Shown here piece after piece: positions 53,610 through 63,008 of a stretch of 64,000 nt of DNA. The position numbers were made by a program, and so were the translations under genes. The stretch lies in the NCBI GenBank assembly GCA_023663185.1, contig JAMPHY010000001.1, positions 495,826 to 559,825 of the forward strand. Reading direction: 5' to 3'. Source of the DNA: Clostridiales bacterium (GTDB lineage: Bacteria; Bacillota; Clostridia; Lachnospirales; Lachnospiraceae). A model generated the notes under the pieces. The model saw only the letters and a program-made list of their open reading frames with translations, had not been told where the DNA came from and did no database searches. The first letter of the stretch is position 1. Every line of letters starts with the position of its first letter.

Positions 53610-54704
53610 TTACAAATACAGTCTTTCTTCTGTATATTTATTAAAAATAAATACCTTAGACGGTTTCAGCGCAAATCTTACCGTCTCTTTCGTAGTATCT
53701 ATCTTATTCTCAGTTCCTACTATCGCTCTGATGGTAGGACTTAGCGACTTCTCGTTAGAAGAAAGCACGCTGATATCGCGCCCCATCACTTCTACTCCCT
53801 TGAGCTGACAGTTAAACGGTCCGTCATCTTGCAAAATAAAGCCTTCCGGTCTGATACCGACATATACGTCTTGTTCGCCAATTCCGCTGACACTCATGAC
53901 AACATCGTTTCCTATATATAATTTATTATCACTGACACGTCCGTCAAAAACATTTATAGGGGGTGTTCCAAGAAACTTAGCAACAAACAGGTTTGCTGGA
54001 TTATCATAGACTTCCTGCGGCGCGCCTATCTGCTTAACTACGCCGTCTTTCATAACGACAATCATGTCAGAAATACTCATAGCTTCTTCTTGGTCATGAG
54101 TAACAAAGATAGTGGTGATTTTCGTTTCACGCTGTATCCTGCGGATTTCTTCTCTGGTCTGCAGACGCAGGCGGGCGTCAAGATTAGACAGTGGTTCGTC
54201 TAACAAAAGCACTCTTGGCATTTTAACCAGCGCACGCGCTATCGCCACACGTTGCTGCTGTCCACCCGAAAGCTCAGACGGCTTACGCTCCATCAATTCT
54301 TCAATCTGCACAAGCTTCGCCGCCTCGTATACCTTCTTAAGCATATCTTCCTTAGAAAGCTTATCACTTCCTTTAAGGTTCTGCAGCGGAAACATTATAT
54401 TCTGTTTAACATTAAGATGCGGGTAAAGCGCATAGTTTTGAAATACCAGCCCGATTCCCCTATTTTCCGCAGGCAAATCGGTTACATCGTCCTCGCCGAA
54501 AAAAATCCGTCCTTCCGTAGGCTTTACCAGACCGCTTATTAAGTTAAGCGTCGTACTCTTGCCGCAGCCCGACGGTCCCAGCAGACCTATCAGCTTACCG
54601 TCAGGAATTTCAAAAGTAAAATTGCTGACAGCAATAACATCTTCATGATTCTTCCTATCGCGATTCGGGAATTTTTTCGTCAGGTTCTGTAATACCACTT
54701 TCAT
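53610..54704 (-). CDS. sugar ABC transporter ATP-binding protein (UgpC/MsmK type)
   Basis: 364 residues. Walker A GPSGCGKST, Q-loop LVFQNYALYPHLNVKQN, signature LSGGQQQRVAIARAL, Walker B VLLLDEPLSNLDA, and the H-loop VTHDQEEA. A TOBE-like C-terminal domain (about 290-364) is present. First gene of the operon ATPase-permease-permease-binding protein-PstS-like. Shared ATPase subunits are common for such systems, yet here it is part of the set. Confidence 0.95.
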   Translation of the reverse strand: MKVVLQNLTKKFPNRDRKNHEDVIAVSNFTFEIPDGKLIGLLGPSGCGKSTTLNLISGLVKPTEGRIFFGEDDVTDLPAENRGIGLVFQNYALYPHLNVKQNIMFPLQNLKGSDKLSKEDMLKKVYEAAKLVQIEELMERKPSELSGGQQQRVAIARALVKMPRVLLLDEPLSNLDARLRLQTREEIRRIQRETKITTIFVTHDQEEAMSISDMIVVMKDGVVKQIGAPQEVYDNPANLFVAKFLGTPPINVFDGRVSDNKLYIGNDVVMSVSGIGEQDVYVGIRPEGFILQDDGPFNCQLKGVEVMGRDISVLSSNEKSLSPTIRAIVGTENKIDTTKETVRFALKPSKVFIFNKYTEERLYL

Positions 54705-54756
54705 AAAACTATGCTCCCTTCTTGGTCGGCGAATTTATACTGTAGATATTTTCCCT

Positions 54757-54785
54757 ATTATACTGAAAAAAAGCATAGTTGTCAA
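54757..54785 (-). promoter_or_regulatory. consensus promoter of the sugar ABC operon
   Basis: Minus strand -35 TTGACA (54780-54785), 17-base spacer, -10 TATAAT (54757-54762): a perfect consensus, 53 bases before the ATPase ATG. Upstream, GCTAACCCGCTA occurs twice (near 54806 and 54842), a possible regulator site. Confidence 0.85.
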
Positions 54786-54859
54786 AATTACTTTACATCA
54801 GCAGCTAACCCGCTATAATATCTCAGTCCATGCTCTTTAAGGCTAACCCGCTACTTTCC

Positions 54860-56038
54860 TCATTGCCCGCGGAAATAAGAATAGTCCTGTTCTGATTTTT
54901 CGCTCATCTCACATAGTAAATCCGTAACAAAATTCCAGTATTGTTCCTCGTCAACTGCAAACACCACCCGAATGTTTCCATTTTCTTCTGAAGATGTGAC
55001 CTGTCCGTAATATGAGCTTTCAACATCTGTATTCACTTGCAAATAAAGCAGCTTTTCGCTGGTTATTACATTGGGATTTAAAAAGCATACCGCTGCAATA
55101 GCGTCCGAGCAGCTTTGCGTATAGTTCGTATCCCGTTTGTATTGACTGTATCGGTTTTCCAGCCAGAAGGTCGCCGTCTGCGTATCATTCTTAACGTCCA
55201 TCAGGTCAAAAACAGCCTTATTCAAAACCGCTGTTTTAGAAGCGTCATGAGGAATGACCAATTGAGTCGGAAAATCGCTGCTTAAGCAAACCGCATATGC
55301 GTCTGCATCATAAAAGCAGTTAAAATCCGCATATGGCGTAAAAGTTCCTCTCCCCTCTATAATCGTCCCCATATATACGATTCCTGCTGTCCCAGAGGCA
55401 AAATTATCGTCTTTTTGACAGGCAAGGGCAATATTAGTGGCAGCGCCGACAGCGATTATCGTAACTTCATTCGGATAACGAGATACTTGCTCTATCATGA
55501 AGTCTACTGCGCCGGTATCTTCTGCTTCAGTATCTGAATAGCCCCATTTTCTCTCATATAGAGAGCCAAGATTATGATAATCACTAGGTTCTACATATTT
55601 ATCCAAATAATACATAGCACCCCAATTATCAATGTCGCCCACAATTTTTTCCTGCTCGGCTAAATCCCTCATTCCGTTAAGCGGTATATCCGTACCCATA
55701 TATACAGGGATATTTTTCCTGCCGATTTGCTCCAGCTGAACCAGCGCCGAGTTTGTTCCGTAAGAAACAAAATTATTTCCACCTGTAATTGTTACGCCTA
55801 ACAATTCAATTAATCCTAATTTATCCGCCTGCGCCAAAATACTCAGGCACATAGCGTCATCTCCTAGATAAGTCATGTCGCAATCCAGAATTACTTTTGG
55901 CGCGGTTTCAGTCTGTACAATATTATATTCTTCCGCCAAATATTCTTTCGCCTTATCGTAACTGTCATTCCCGCAGCCTGTTAATAGCAGGCATACTGTT
56001 ACCAGTGCTGCCAAGACTTTTTTAATGGAATTTTTCAT
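54860..56038 (-). CDS. nucleoside-hydrolase-like lipoprotein
   Basis: 392 residues. A lipobox LLLTGC sits near residue 22. The motif ILDCDMTYLGDDAM is the metal-binding DxDxxxDD-type motif of inosine/uridine nucleoside hydrolases, here with an insertion. Later blocks TIIAVGAATNIALAC and FNCFYDADAY fit the fold. It would hydrolyse a nucleoside outside the cell or salvage ribose; the lipoprotein location and the nearby sugar transporter point to scavenging (inference). Confidence 0.85.
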   Translation of the reverse strand: MKNSIKKVLAALVTVCLLLTGCGNDSYDKAKEYLAEEYNIVQTETAPKVILDCDMTYLGDDAMCLSILAQADKLGLIELLGVTITGGNNFVSYGTNSALVQLEQIGRKNIPVYMGTDIPLNGMRDLAEQEKIVGDIDNWGAMYYLDKYVEPSDYHNLGSLYERKWGYSDTEAEDTGAVDFMIEQVSRYPNEVTIIAVGAATNIALACQKDDNFASGTAGIVYMGTIIEGRGTFTPYADFNCFYDADAYAVCLSSDFPTQLVIPHDASKTAVLNKAVFDLMDVKNDTQTATFWLENRYSQYKRDTNYTQSCSDAIAAVCFLNPNVITSEKLLYLQVNTDVESSYYGQVTSSEENGNIRVVFAVDEEQYWNFVTDLLCEMSEKSEQDYSYFRGQ

Positions 56039-56080
56039 GGAAACGCCCCCTAAAATTTTGTCGTTAGTTTCACAAGTATA

Positions 56081-56521
56081 TTAATCCATATTTTTATTCA
56101 ACGCAAGCCCCATCGCCATATTCATTCTATCCGTAAATTCCTTCTCCTTAACAAGCGCAAGCCCTTCGTCCTCATCGCCCAGCATAACAAGACGCTCTCC
56201 GCCCTTTATTCCAAATAACTCCCGCGCCTGCTTGGGAATAACAATCTGCCCGCGCTCTGAGACCGTAACCGTTCCGAAAATATGCTTACCCTTAGGCGCA
56301 GGCGGCACTATCGTTTTATTCTCCATCACTTCTGTGTGCAACAGCCCATCAACCGTAGTGCCGTAAACCGACGCAAGCAGCGCGCATTTTTCCACATCTG
56401 GAATAGTCTCGCCTTTTTCCCATTTACCATACGCCTGTCTGGATATGCCTATCTTTTCCGCAATTTCTTCCTGCGAATATCCGTTTAACTTCCTAAGCAG
56501 AACTAAATTATCCTTTATCAT
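56081..56521 (-). CDS. XRE-AbrB fusion regulator
   Basis: 146 residues from ATG 56521 (MIKDNLVLLRKLNGYSQEEI). HTH_3 is at 1-60 and a SpoVT/AbrB swapped-hairpin domain at about 83-125 (GTVTVSERGQIVIPKQARELFGIKGGERLVML). A GGGCGGG site lies eight bases upstream; a GTG at 56542 is the alternative start. DNA-binding domains of two families in one protein suggest a transition-state-type regulator. Target unknown. Confidence 0.88.
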   Translation of the reverse strand: MIKDNLVLLRKLNGYSQEEIAEKIGISRQAYGKWEKGETIPDVEKCALLASVYGTTVDGLLHTEVMENKTIVPPAPKGKHIFGTVTVSERGQIVIPKQARELFGIKGGERLVMLGDEDEGLALVKEKEFTDRMNMAMGLALNKNMD

Positions 56522-56596
56522 TCTAATTTCCCGCCCTTTCACGACTTATGCCTTTATTCAATTACCAATTTATGTGTAATAATCTATTTTCCGCCA

Positions 56597-57667
56597 TTAC
56601 TTTGCGACTTTTTTCTTCCTTATTCCTAACACAAGACACCTGATAACCGGTATCCTGCTGATAACCTCATACCAGATTGGCGTGCAAACCAGTACCGCAA
56701 GCAACTCTAATACATAAATAAGCCATACCGGTAACGTTGTGAAGCTTTTTAAATAATAACACGGAATGATTATAAAAGTATAGTGCAGCACATAAAGCCC
56801 ATAACTTATCCTTGTCATATACGCACTGAATTTGTTCTGCTTATCAAACCATTTCTTGCCGCAGCCTAAAATCGCCAGCACCATAAACCACGCATATACA
56901 TTGGTAAAAAGACTTTGCAATACCGAATCATCAGCGTAACTCTGCCCGAAATAGTACGGCACATATATAATTCCCATAACCACACTGATAACCAACATCG
57001 GAATGCACATTTTCACAAGCGTCTCTTGAACATTATCGTGTGAAAACACGAAATACCCCAGCAAAAACGCCGCTAAATATATTCCGATACGATACATGGT
57101 AAGAATCGGCATATTAAGAATATACGAGCTGCCCCAAATAACAAGCGCAAACAGCGGAAGAATTATAAAATTACATTTCTCCCCAAGCTTCCATAAACCG
57201 TCCTTTTTATCAAGCTTTCTTATTAAAATAATAATAAGCGAATACAGCCATAAAAGCTGCGCATACCATAGCGGTCCCGTCCCCGAAAGCGCAGATACCG
57301 GATATATAATAAAGCTTGGCATATACTCCAACCCGCCGCCTGCTTTGATGTTAAAATAGCCCACAATCCATTGGTATACAAAAAGCCCCAGCGTTGAAGG
57401 TACTAACAGCTTCCATGTCCTTTTACCGATAAATTCTTTAGCGGGCAGCTTATCCAGAGCATACCTCGCGCTTATGCCCGAAATCACAAACAGCAGCACC
57501 ATAAACCACGGATAGACAAAGTATAAAAAGCCGTCCTGATACTGCACCTCATGAAAGCTGCCTATTCCGCCCAGCACCCCCGATGCATTAAACACATAAA
57601 ATACATGGTAAATCATTACCAAAACCACTGTCGCCCATTTGATATTGTCAAGATAAAATTTACGCAT
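56597..57667 (-). CDS. acyltransferase family 3 membrane protein
   Basis: 356 residues with about ten membrane segments. MRKFYLDNIKWATVVLVMIYHVFYVF and the early His residue are typical of acyltransferase 3 (OafA/YrhL-type) enzymes. GTGPLWYAQLLWLYSLIIIL is the conserved third block. It probably O-acylates a surface glycan. Confidence 0.9.
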   Translation of the reverse strand: MRKFYLDNIKWATVVLVMIYHVFYVFNASGVLGGIGSFHEVQYQDGFLYFVYPWFMVLLFVISGISARYALDKLPAKEFIGKRTWKLLVPSTLGLFVYQWIVGYFNIKAGGGLEYMPSFIIYPVSALSGTGPLWYAQLLWLYSLIIILIRKLDKKDGLWKLGEKCNFIILPLFALVIWGSSYILNMPILTMYRIGIYLAAFLLGYFVFSHDNVQETLVKMCIPMLVISVVMGIIYVPYYFGQSYADDSVLQSLFTNVYAWFMVLAILGCGKKWFDKQNKFSAYMTRISYGLYVLHYTFIIIPCYYLKSFTTLPVWLIYVLELLAVLVCTPIWYEVISRIPVIRCLVLGIRKKKVAK

Positions 57668-57850
57668 AATACCATACTCCCTTCTTATTTAGCATACTTT
57701 TCATACTAATGTACATTATTTTTGCATAAATTTCTACCATATATATGTTACATAATTGTCCGGAATATGTAAAGTTTGGTTGCGAAGTGATAGATTAACG
57801 TATTTTAAGACTTACTATTTCCATACATCGAAAATGCCTGTAAAAGTATC

Positions 57851-57879
57851 TTGAAAAACCTTCCTATTAATACTATACT
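57851..57879 (+). promoter_or_regulatory. predicted promoter for the MATE gene
   Basis: -35 TTGAAA (57851-57856), 17-base spacer, -10 TATACT (57874-57879), 27 bases before the ATG. Confidence 0.65.
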
Positions 57880-57905
57880 GAGTTAATATATGGAAAGGAA
57901 TTATC

Positions 57906-59276
57906 ATGGCAGGTTCAAATACATCTAAAACACTATTGACGGAAGGCTCTATATGGAAGAAAATTCTTGCATTTGCCTTTCCTCTTTTTTTGGGAAATGT
58001 CTTTCAGCAGCTTTACAATATGGCTGATTCCCTGATTGTGGGCAATTTTATAAATTCGGACGCTCTTGCCGCCGTCAGCTCGTCAGGCAGCGTTATTTTT
58101 CTGTTGGTAGGATTTTTCAGCGGTATCTCTACCGGCGCAGGCGTCGTCATTGCCCGCTACTTTGGGGCAAGAGAATCCGACAAAGTAGAGCGCGCCGTGC
58201 ATACCACCGTTGCCTTCGGTATAGCTGCAGGACTTCTGCTGACCACAGCAGGAGTATTGCTTACGCCTAAGATACTTATTTTAATGGGAACACCGGCAGA
58301 TGTGCTGCCTAATTCTATACTGTACTTTAGAATATATTTCTGTGGCTCCCTTGCTTTTGTACTTTACAATGTATTTGTCGGTATCCTGCAAGCTGCGGGC
58401 GACAGCAGGCACCCGCTTATGTATCTGATTATTTCATCAATTACCAACATACTACTGGATTTGCTTTTCGTCGCCGTGCTGCACTTAGGAGTCGGAGCTG
58501 CTGCCGCTGCTACTATTATCTCGCAGTTTGTCAGCGCCGTGCTTTGCTTTATCCGTCTTACACATATTAAAGAAGATAACCGCATTCAGATACGCCGTAT
58601 CCGTTTCGACTTTTTTATGCTTAAACAGATTATCAGAAACGGACTTCCGACAGGTATGCAAAATTCAGTAATCGCCTTTGCCAATATCGTAGTGCAATCC
58701 AACATCAACGCCTTTGGCAAGATGGCTGTTGCCGGCTGCGGCTCTTATTCTAAAATAGAAGGCTTCGGTTTTCTGCCTATCAACTGCTTCGCTATGGCGC
58801 TTACCACCTTTATCAGCCAAAACCTCGGCGCCAAGCAATATGACCGCGCCAAGAGGGGAGCGCGTTTTGGTATTCTCTGTTCTGTAATAACGGCGGAAAT
58901 TATCGGCATGCTGGTTTTTATTTTTTCACCTATACTTATCTCTGCATTCAACAGCGAGCCGGAAGTCGTTGCCTACGGCGTTATACAGGCGCGCACCGTT
59001 ACGCTTTTTTATTGTCTGCTGGCGTACTCACACTGTCTTGCTGGTATTTTCAGGGGTTCGGGACGTTCAATCGTGCCTATGACAGTCATGCTCATATGCT
59101 GGTGCGTTATCCGTGTAACATACATTACGGTGATAGTACATTTCATTCCGGTAATCAACGTTATATTCTGGGCGTATCCGCTCACATGGTTTTTAAGCAG
59201 CGTTATTTTTACAATATACTTCTTTAAGTCAGACTGGATACACACTTATGAAAAAGGAAAAATAATTGATAAATGA
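57906..59276 (+). CDS. MATE-family efflux transporter
   Basis: 456 residues with about 12 membrane segments. It has the repeated MATE motif near the start of each half (AFPLFLGNVFQQLYNMADSLIVG; NGLPTGMQNSVIAFANIVVQSNINAFG). GGAAAGG site seven bases upstream. Multidrug or metabolite export is the family role; the substrate is unknown. Confidence 0.95.
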   Translation: MAGSNTSKTLLTEGSIWKKILAFAFPLFLGNVFQQLYNMADSLIVGNFINSDALAAVSSSGSVIFLLVGFFSGISTGAGVVIARYFGARESDKVERAVHTTVAFGIAAGLLLTTAGVLLTPKILILMGTPADVLPNSILYFRIYFCGSLAFVLYNVFVGILQAAGDSRHPLMYLIISSITNILLDLLFVAVLHLGVGAAAAATIISQFVSAVLCFIRLTHIKEDNRIQIRRIRFDFFMLKQIIRNGLPTGMQNSVIAFANIVVQSNINAFGKMAVAGCGSYSKIEGFGFLPINCFAMALTTFISQNLGAKQYDRAKRGARFGILCSVITAEIIGMLVFIFSPILISAFNSEPEVVAYGVIQARTVTLFYCLLAYSHCLAGIFRGSGRSIVPMTVMLICWCVIRVTYITVIVHFIPVINVIFWAYPLTWFLSSVIFTIYFFKSDWIHTYEKGKIIDK

Positions 59277-59285
59277 AACACTTTT

Positions 59286-59328
59286 GATACAACTATGATG
59301 CAACTTTGATGCAATTATCATTTACAAT
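59286..59328 (+). promoter_or_regulatory. three 11-bp direct repeats before an activator-type promoter
   Basis: GATACAACTAT, GATGCAACTTT and GATGCAATTAT at 59286, 59297 and 59308, then -10 TACAAT at 59323-59328. There is no -35 consensus at the correct distance; the repeats take its place. This is the geometry of OmpR/PhoB-type response-regulator sites. It is 43 bases before the next ATG. Confidence 0.55.
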
Positions 59329-59370
59329 AGAAATATACAAATGGGAAATCAAAGGAGCGTCGTTACTGCA

Positions 59371-60621
59371 ATGAACATAAAGCAAATCACCGCCGGTCTG
59401 TTATCGGCTCTTGCTCTGGCAATCGCTGTATGCGGCTGCGCTGCGCAGGAAAACAATGATACATCTTATAATAGCCATGAAAACACGACAGTTGAGAATA
59501 CTGACGAGAACGCTGCTACATCTCCAATTACAGTAGTCGATACGGACAATTTTGTGCCGCTTCTGCTTAATAAAATCAATATTGATTTAACAGGCGATAA
59601 CACAGCCGACAATATTTCCATATATTTAATCGGTGATTCAGAAGACGATTTAGCGGCGGCGGAATCTCTGGTTGAGCATGACGTCAGAATGATTCAGGTA
59701 TTAATTAATGACGGTACGACACAGGATATTCTCTATGACAGGACTTTTTCCATCGACCATGTAGGCGAGGGCATACTTGCGCTTGTGACGGACGGAACTA
59801 ATCACTATCTGCTTGAAGGAAGCTGCAATGAGCAGATGGGATACGCCACATATTATGGTGAAGTTTTTGACTGGAAGAATGGAGAAAAAGCCATCGTTGA
59901 CGAATTTCACGCCGACTTCCTAATCAGTATGGACGCTATATGTCGCAATATGGAACAGGACGAAAACGTGACATTAAGAGAAGACGCCATTCCCGATTTT
60001 CAAACATCTGTTGAGCGTTGGAATCAGGGCTCGGAGCTGCTCGTAGTCTGCGATACCGTTAATTCACTTAACGAAGTCAAAAGTATTTATGTAAACCAAG
60101 CAGAAAAACAATACTCCCTTGACGACTTCTTTTCAACCATATGGGAACGCGAGACGGGTAAATTCACTGTAGGAACCTTTGATAACATCATGGGCTATGC
60201 CGGATTCTATATCTATGATGAAACCTGGTTTTTCCCTTATGGATACTTCTATGCCATAGAGGACGGTCAATCCTTCTGCATCGCAGAAAACTGGGGGTGT
60301 TCTGAGGACGACAACTATATTATAGACATCGACAATGACGGCGAAAACGAACTGATATGCAATGTAATGTTTGGTGACGGCGTGGAAAGTACGCTTGTAT
60401 ACCGCAGGGACGGTTCTGATATATTAGTCGGCTACGCAGACGAGCTGTTAGACCATGAATACGACTATATAGGTATTGGCTCTCTCGGCACACGCTATCT
60501 TCCCGATGAAAATGTTGTGGAAATATATTATTGGAAAGAAAAGCTGCAGGATTATGAAACCGATAAATACAGAATTGATTTTGAAAAAATAGGGTTTTAT
60601 CCTTTTGAACCCCAGCCATAA
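59371..60621 (+). CDS. lipoprotein with acidic-loop domain
   Basis: 416 residues from ATG 59371 (MNIKQITAGLLSALALAIAV, lipobox VCGC), with AAAGGAG 13 bases upstream. The mature protein carries several Asp-rich stretches (IDLTGDNTADNISIYLIGDSEDD; DIDNDGENE) like calcium-binding or integrin-like beta-propeller segments. No catalytic motif seen. Function unknown; an in-frame ATG at 59341 lies within the proposed promoter. Confidence 0.8.
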   Translation: MNIKQITAGLLSALALAIAVCGCAAQENNDTSYNSHENTTVENTDENAATSPITVVDTDNFVPLLLNKINIDLTGDNTADNISIYLIGDSEDDLAAAESLVEHDVRMIQVLINDGTTQDILYDRTFSIDHVGEGILALVTDGTNHYLLEGSCNEQMGYATYYGEVFDWKNGEKAIVDEFHADFLISMDAICRNMEQDENVTLREDAIPDFQTSVERWNQGSELLVVCDTVNSLNEVKSIYVNQAEKQYSLDDFFSTIWERETGKFTVGTFDNIMGYAGFYIYDETWFFPYGYFYAIEDGQSFCIAENWGCSEDDNYIIDIDNDGENELICNVMFGDGVESTLVYRRDGSDILVGYADELLDHEYDYIGIGSLGTRYLPDENVVEIYYWKEKLQDYETDKYRIDFEKIGFYPFEPQP

Positions 60622-60671
60622 ACACCAATAGGCAGAACAGGCATGAAACTAAGTTCACTTTATGATTGTTT

Positions 60672-61334
60672 TCAGTCTAATTCTAACTCATAATTATACG
60701 GATAATAATTCTGTAATTCGTCTATATTTATCTCTTTCCCCATATAATCCTTAAACCAACTATCGTAGTTCGGATTATTCCAAATTGTTCCGTCTTCAAA
60801 AACAACTTGTTTTAAACAAAATAGTGCGTATGTGACATTATCCGTTTCACCACTTTCAACCTTTGGCATATTTTCCATTAGTTCACCGTCATACAATGAC
60901 CAGCCACCATTATAATCTTCTGTTTGATTTGGCAAAATGCTTGTTTTTGTCCTGACAAGATTTTCATAACTACTTTCTGTACTGCTATCAAAAAAATTCC
61001 AATGTAACTTTAGTGGTAAACCATTCGCGTTATAAGCTAACATACAATACTCTGTTTCAGTAATGCGTTTATCTGTATTGTTCGTTAATATGTCATGTAT
61101 ATATGGACTTCCATTTTCATAATAAAGAATATCCGCACTTTCATGGGTAATCGACATGGTTTCTTTTATTCCGCTGTTATTTTCTTGTACCACAATATCT
61201 GCCGCTAAATCCGTTCTATTTTCTTGGGGTGTTAGCGCTGCCGCATACGTCCCCATAATAAATCCGCCAGCGGAAAGCAGGAAGGCTGCCACAAGCGACA
61301 TTATGATGATTAACTTTGTCTTTTTTTTGAAATT
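60672..61334 (-). CDS. membrane-anchored hypothetical protein
   Basis: 220 residues from ATG 61334 (MNFKKKTKLIIIMSLVAAFL), the longer frame from TTG 61379 being less likely. One N-terminal membrane segment, then an external domain with no known motif (RITETEYCMLAYNANGLPLKLHWNFFDS resembles DUF5780-like secreted domains by impression only). It converges on the lipoprotein gene. Confidence 0.65.
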   Translation of the reverse strand, partial: NFKKKTKLIIIMSLVAAFLLSAGGFIMGTYAAALTPQENRTDLAADIVVQENNSGIKETMSITHESADILYYENGSPYIHDILTNNTDKRITETEYCMLAYNANGLPLKLHWNFFDSSTESSYENLVRTKTSILPNQTEDYNGGWSLYDGELMENMPKVESGETDNVTYALFCLKQVVFEDGTIWNNPNYDSWFKDYMGKEINIDELQNYYPYNYELELD

Positions 61335-61512
61335 CATAGCCGCACCTAACCTTTTTACTTGTTCTGCGCTCTCTGTCAAGGTAACGGAAGTTCTATAAAT
61401 ATCTTAACATTATGTTGTTGATAAAGCAACTGTTTTGAACTTCCACGGTCATCACAAATAAATAATTTACTTCTCTATATATCCTTGTTGCAACTTGTCA
61501 AGGACTTATTCA

Positions 61513-61713
61513 TCATTTTTCATCACTTTTTCTTATTTTGCCCTGTTTCCCATGCTTTAGGTCGTGGAGAATGACACGTTTTAGCTTGTCTTTCACGTTT
61601 TGGGTACTCTTATCAGAAAAATGTACCTCGACTAAATAAGTTGTCTAATCAATCTTCTTTTGCAAACAGGGTGTTAATCGCCCTGTGGTATTAGTCTGAA
61701 TATTGTCGCTCAT
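61513..61713 (-). pseudogene. TnpW-like element gene with an in-frame stop
   Basis: A 67-codon frame reads MSDNIQTNTTGRLTPCLQKKID, then TAG at 61645-61647, then TTYLVEVHFSDKSTQNVKDKLKRV and so on to a normal stop at 61513. TTYLVEVHFS...DKLKR is the pattern I associate with transposon-encoded TnpW proteins of Clostridia elements. AGGAGG is found before its ATG. One base change would restore it. It fills most of the 504-base gap 61335-61839. Confidence 0.65.
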
Positions 61714-61731
61714 GTTCCTCCTTTTGGGCGC

Positions 61732-61773
61732 AAAAAGGCGCATGGTTTACATTTTACTGTTTCCATGCGCCTT
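61732..61773 (-). terminator. terminator of the Rpn-type gene
   Basis: AAGGCGCATGG (61763-61773 read on the minus strand) pairs with CCATGCGCCTT (61735-61745), followed by TTTTTG. It lies downstream of the Rpn-type nuclease gene and before the TnpW-like pseudogene. Confidence 0.85.
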
Positions 61774-61839
61774 TACGCTGTTATTTGATATTATACAATC
61801 AAACATTAGTAGTTTGATTGTCAAGAATTGTTTTATTGA

Positions 61840-62670
61840 TTATGCCAACTGCATAACTTTAGATTCAATCTCTTTGAGTTCTTCCATTGATAATAATGGT
61901 ACATAGTGTGCAATCTTTTCAAGAGAAAGTTCTCTGTCTTTAATCATTCTTTCAGCAGTTTCCCTTGCACTTTTTAACTCTGCCTTCTGTGCCGCCTCAT
62001 TCCTCATATCCTCCATAATCTTACACATGGCTTTTACTCCTTTCTCGTCTTTCTTGAAGTACCTCGCTCTCCTTGCAAGCTCATCAAAATTCATATCATC
62101 GGGTTCAGTGCATGAAAAGTCGTGCATTAGCTTACCGATTTCATCATCGCCCCTGTATTTACCATTCACATATATTATGTGTGAACCGTCACAAAATAAT
62201 ACTTTGTTTTCTCCGATTGTAACATATCTCTCTACTGGATATATCGGCTGATTCCCTTTCATTACATCATTTTCCGTAATAAAAATAACATAGCTGTCGG
62301 GAATGTCTTCCGTTTCTTCGCCACTCTTTAATATATGTGCATCCAACAGACTGCTGTTGTGCCTTGCCCTTTTTGCCCCTGCACCTGCATCTTTCCTTTG
62401 AATTTCCACATCAAATTCCTTATTGTCACTGTCAACCGCATGAACATCTAATGTAGCGGAACGTCCCTGTAAGTTTTTCAACACTTCCTGTGTCCGAACC
62501 GATTTTATTTTCATATCCTTTTTCCCTAAGATAATCTGTAATATCAGTTCCACACCCTCAAAATTATCCGCCAAGCAGACAGTCATAAAATCATCGTCCA
62601 TATATCGAAGCGATTTCAAACGCTCCAAATCCTGCTGGTGTGTCTGCTCTGTTGTACTCAAAAATATCAC
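61840..62670 (-). CDS. Rpn-type PD-(D/E)XK nuclease/recombination-promoting protein
   Basis: 276 residues. The family's MDDDFMTVCLADNFEGVELILQIIL opening is followed by the catalytic part DVHAVDSDNKEFDVEIQRKDAGAGAKRARHNSSLLDA (D..E-x-Q) and ENDVMKGNQPIYPVER. Helical C-terminus. Rpn proteins promote recombination and are common on mobile DNA. The start is a GTG (62670); a TTG three codons later has better ribosome-site spacing. Confidence 0.85.
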   Translation of the reverse strand: MIFLSTTEQTHQQDLERLKSLRYMDDDFMTVCLADNFEGVELILQIILGKKDMKIKSVRTQEVLKNLQGRSATLDVHAVDSDNKEFDVEIQRKDAGAGAKRARHNSSLLDAHILKSGEETEDIPDSYVIFITENDVMKGNQPIYPVERYVTIGENKVLFCDGSHIIYVNGKYRGDDEIGKLMHDFSCTEPDDMNFDELARRARYFKKDEKGVKAMCKIMEDMRNEAAQKAELKSARETAERMIKDRELSLEKIAHYVPLLSMEELKEIESKVMQLA

Positions 62671-62688
62671 CTTCCTTCACTACTTTTA

Positions 62689-62892
62689 TTATACATCGGA
62701 CAATGCCTTTTGAAAACTGAATTTTTCGTGAAATTTTCTCATTTCCACGACTTTCTTTGTTATCTGTTCCTCGGCTATCCGCTTGAATACCGTTTCCATT
62801 TTTTCAGTGCCTGTGTAATGCCTTTCCACGATAATTTTTGTGGGTGTCGGCTGTCGGTGGGTTCTCTGCCCTGTGTTGCTGTTTTTGCTCAT
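62689..62892 (-). CDS. small mobile-element protein (67 aa)
   Basis: MSKNSNTGQRTHRQPTPTKIIVERHYTG then KMETVFKRIAEEQITKKVVEMRKF. It resembles short proteins of Tn1549-type conjugative elements. AGGAGCAG precedes the ATG. It lies 18 bases upstream of the Rpn-type gene, so co-transcription is likely. Function unknown. Confidence 0.65.
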   Translation of the reverse strand: MSKNSNTGQRTHRQPTPTKIIVERHYTGTEKMETVFKRIAEEQITKKVVEMRKFHEKFSFQKALSDV

Positions 62893-63008
62893 ATGTCTGC
62901 TCCTTTACAAAAATAGAGCGCATAGATTGGTTTCTATACGCTCTGACGCTGTGTTACTTATTCAGTTATGATTGTGATAATGGTTGGTGGTAGGTCGGAA
63001 CTTTACTA

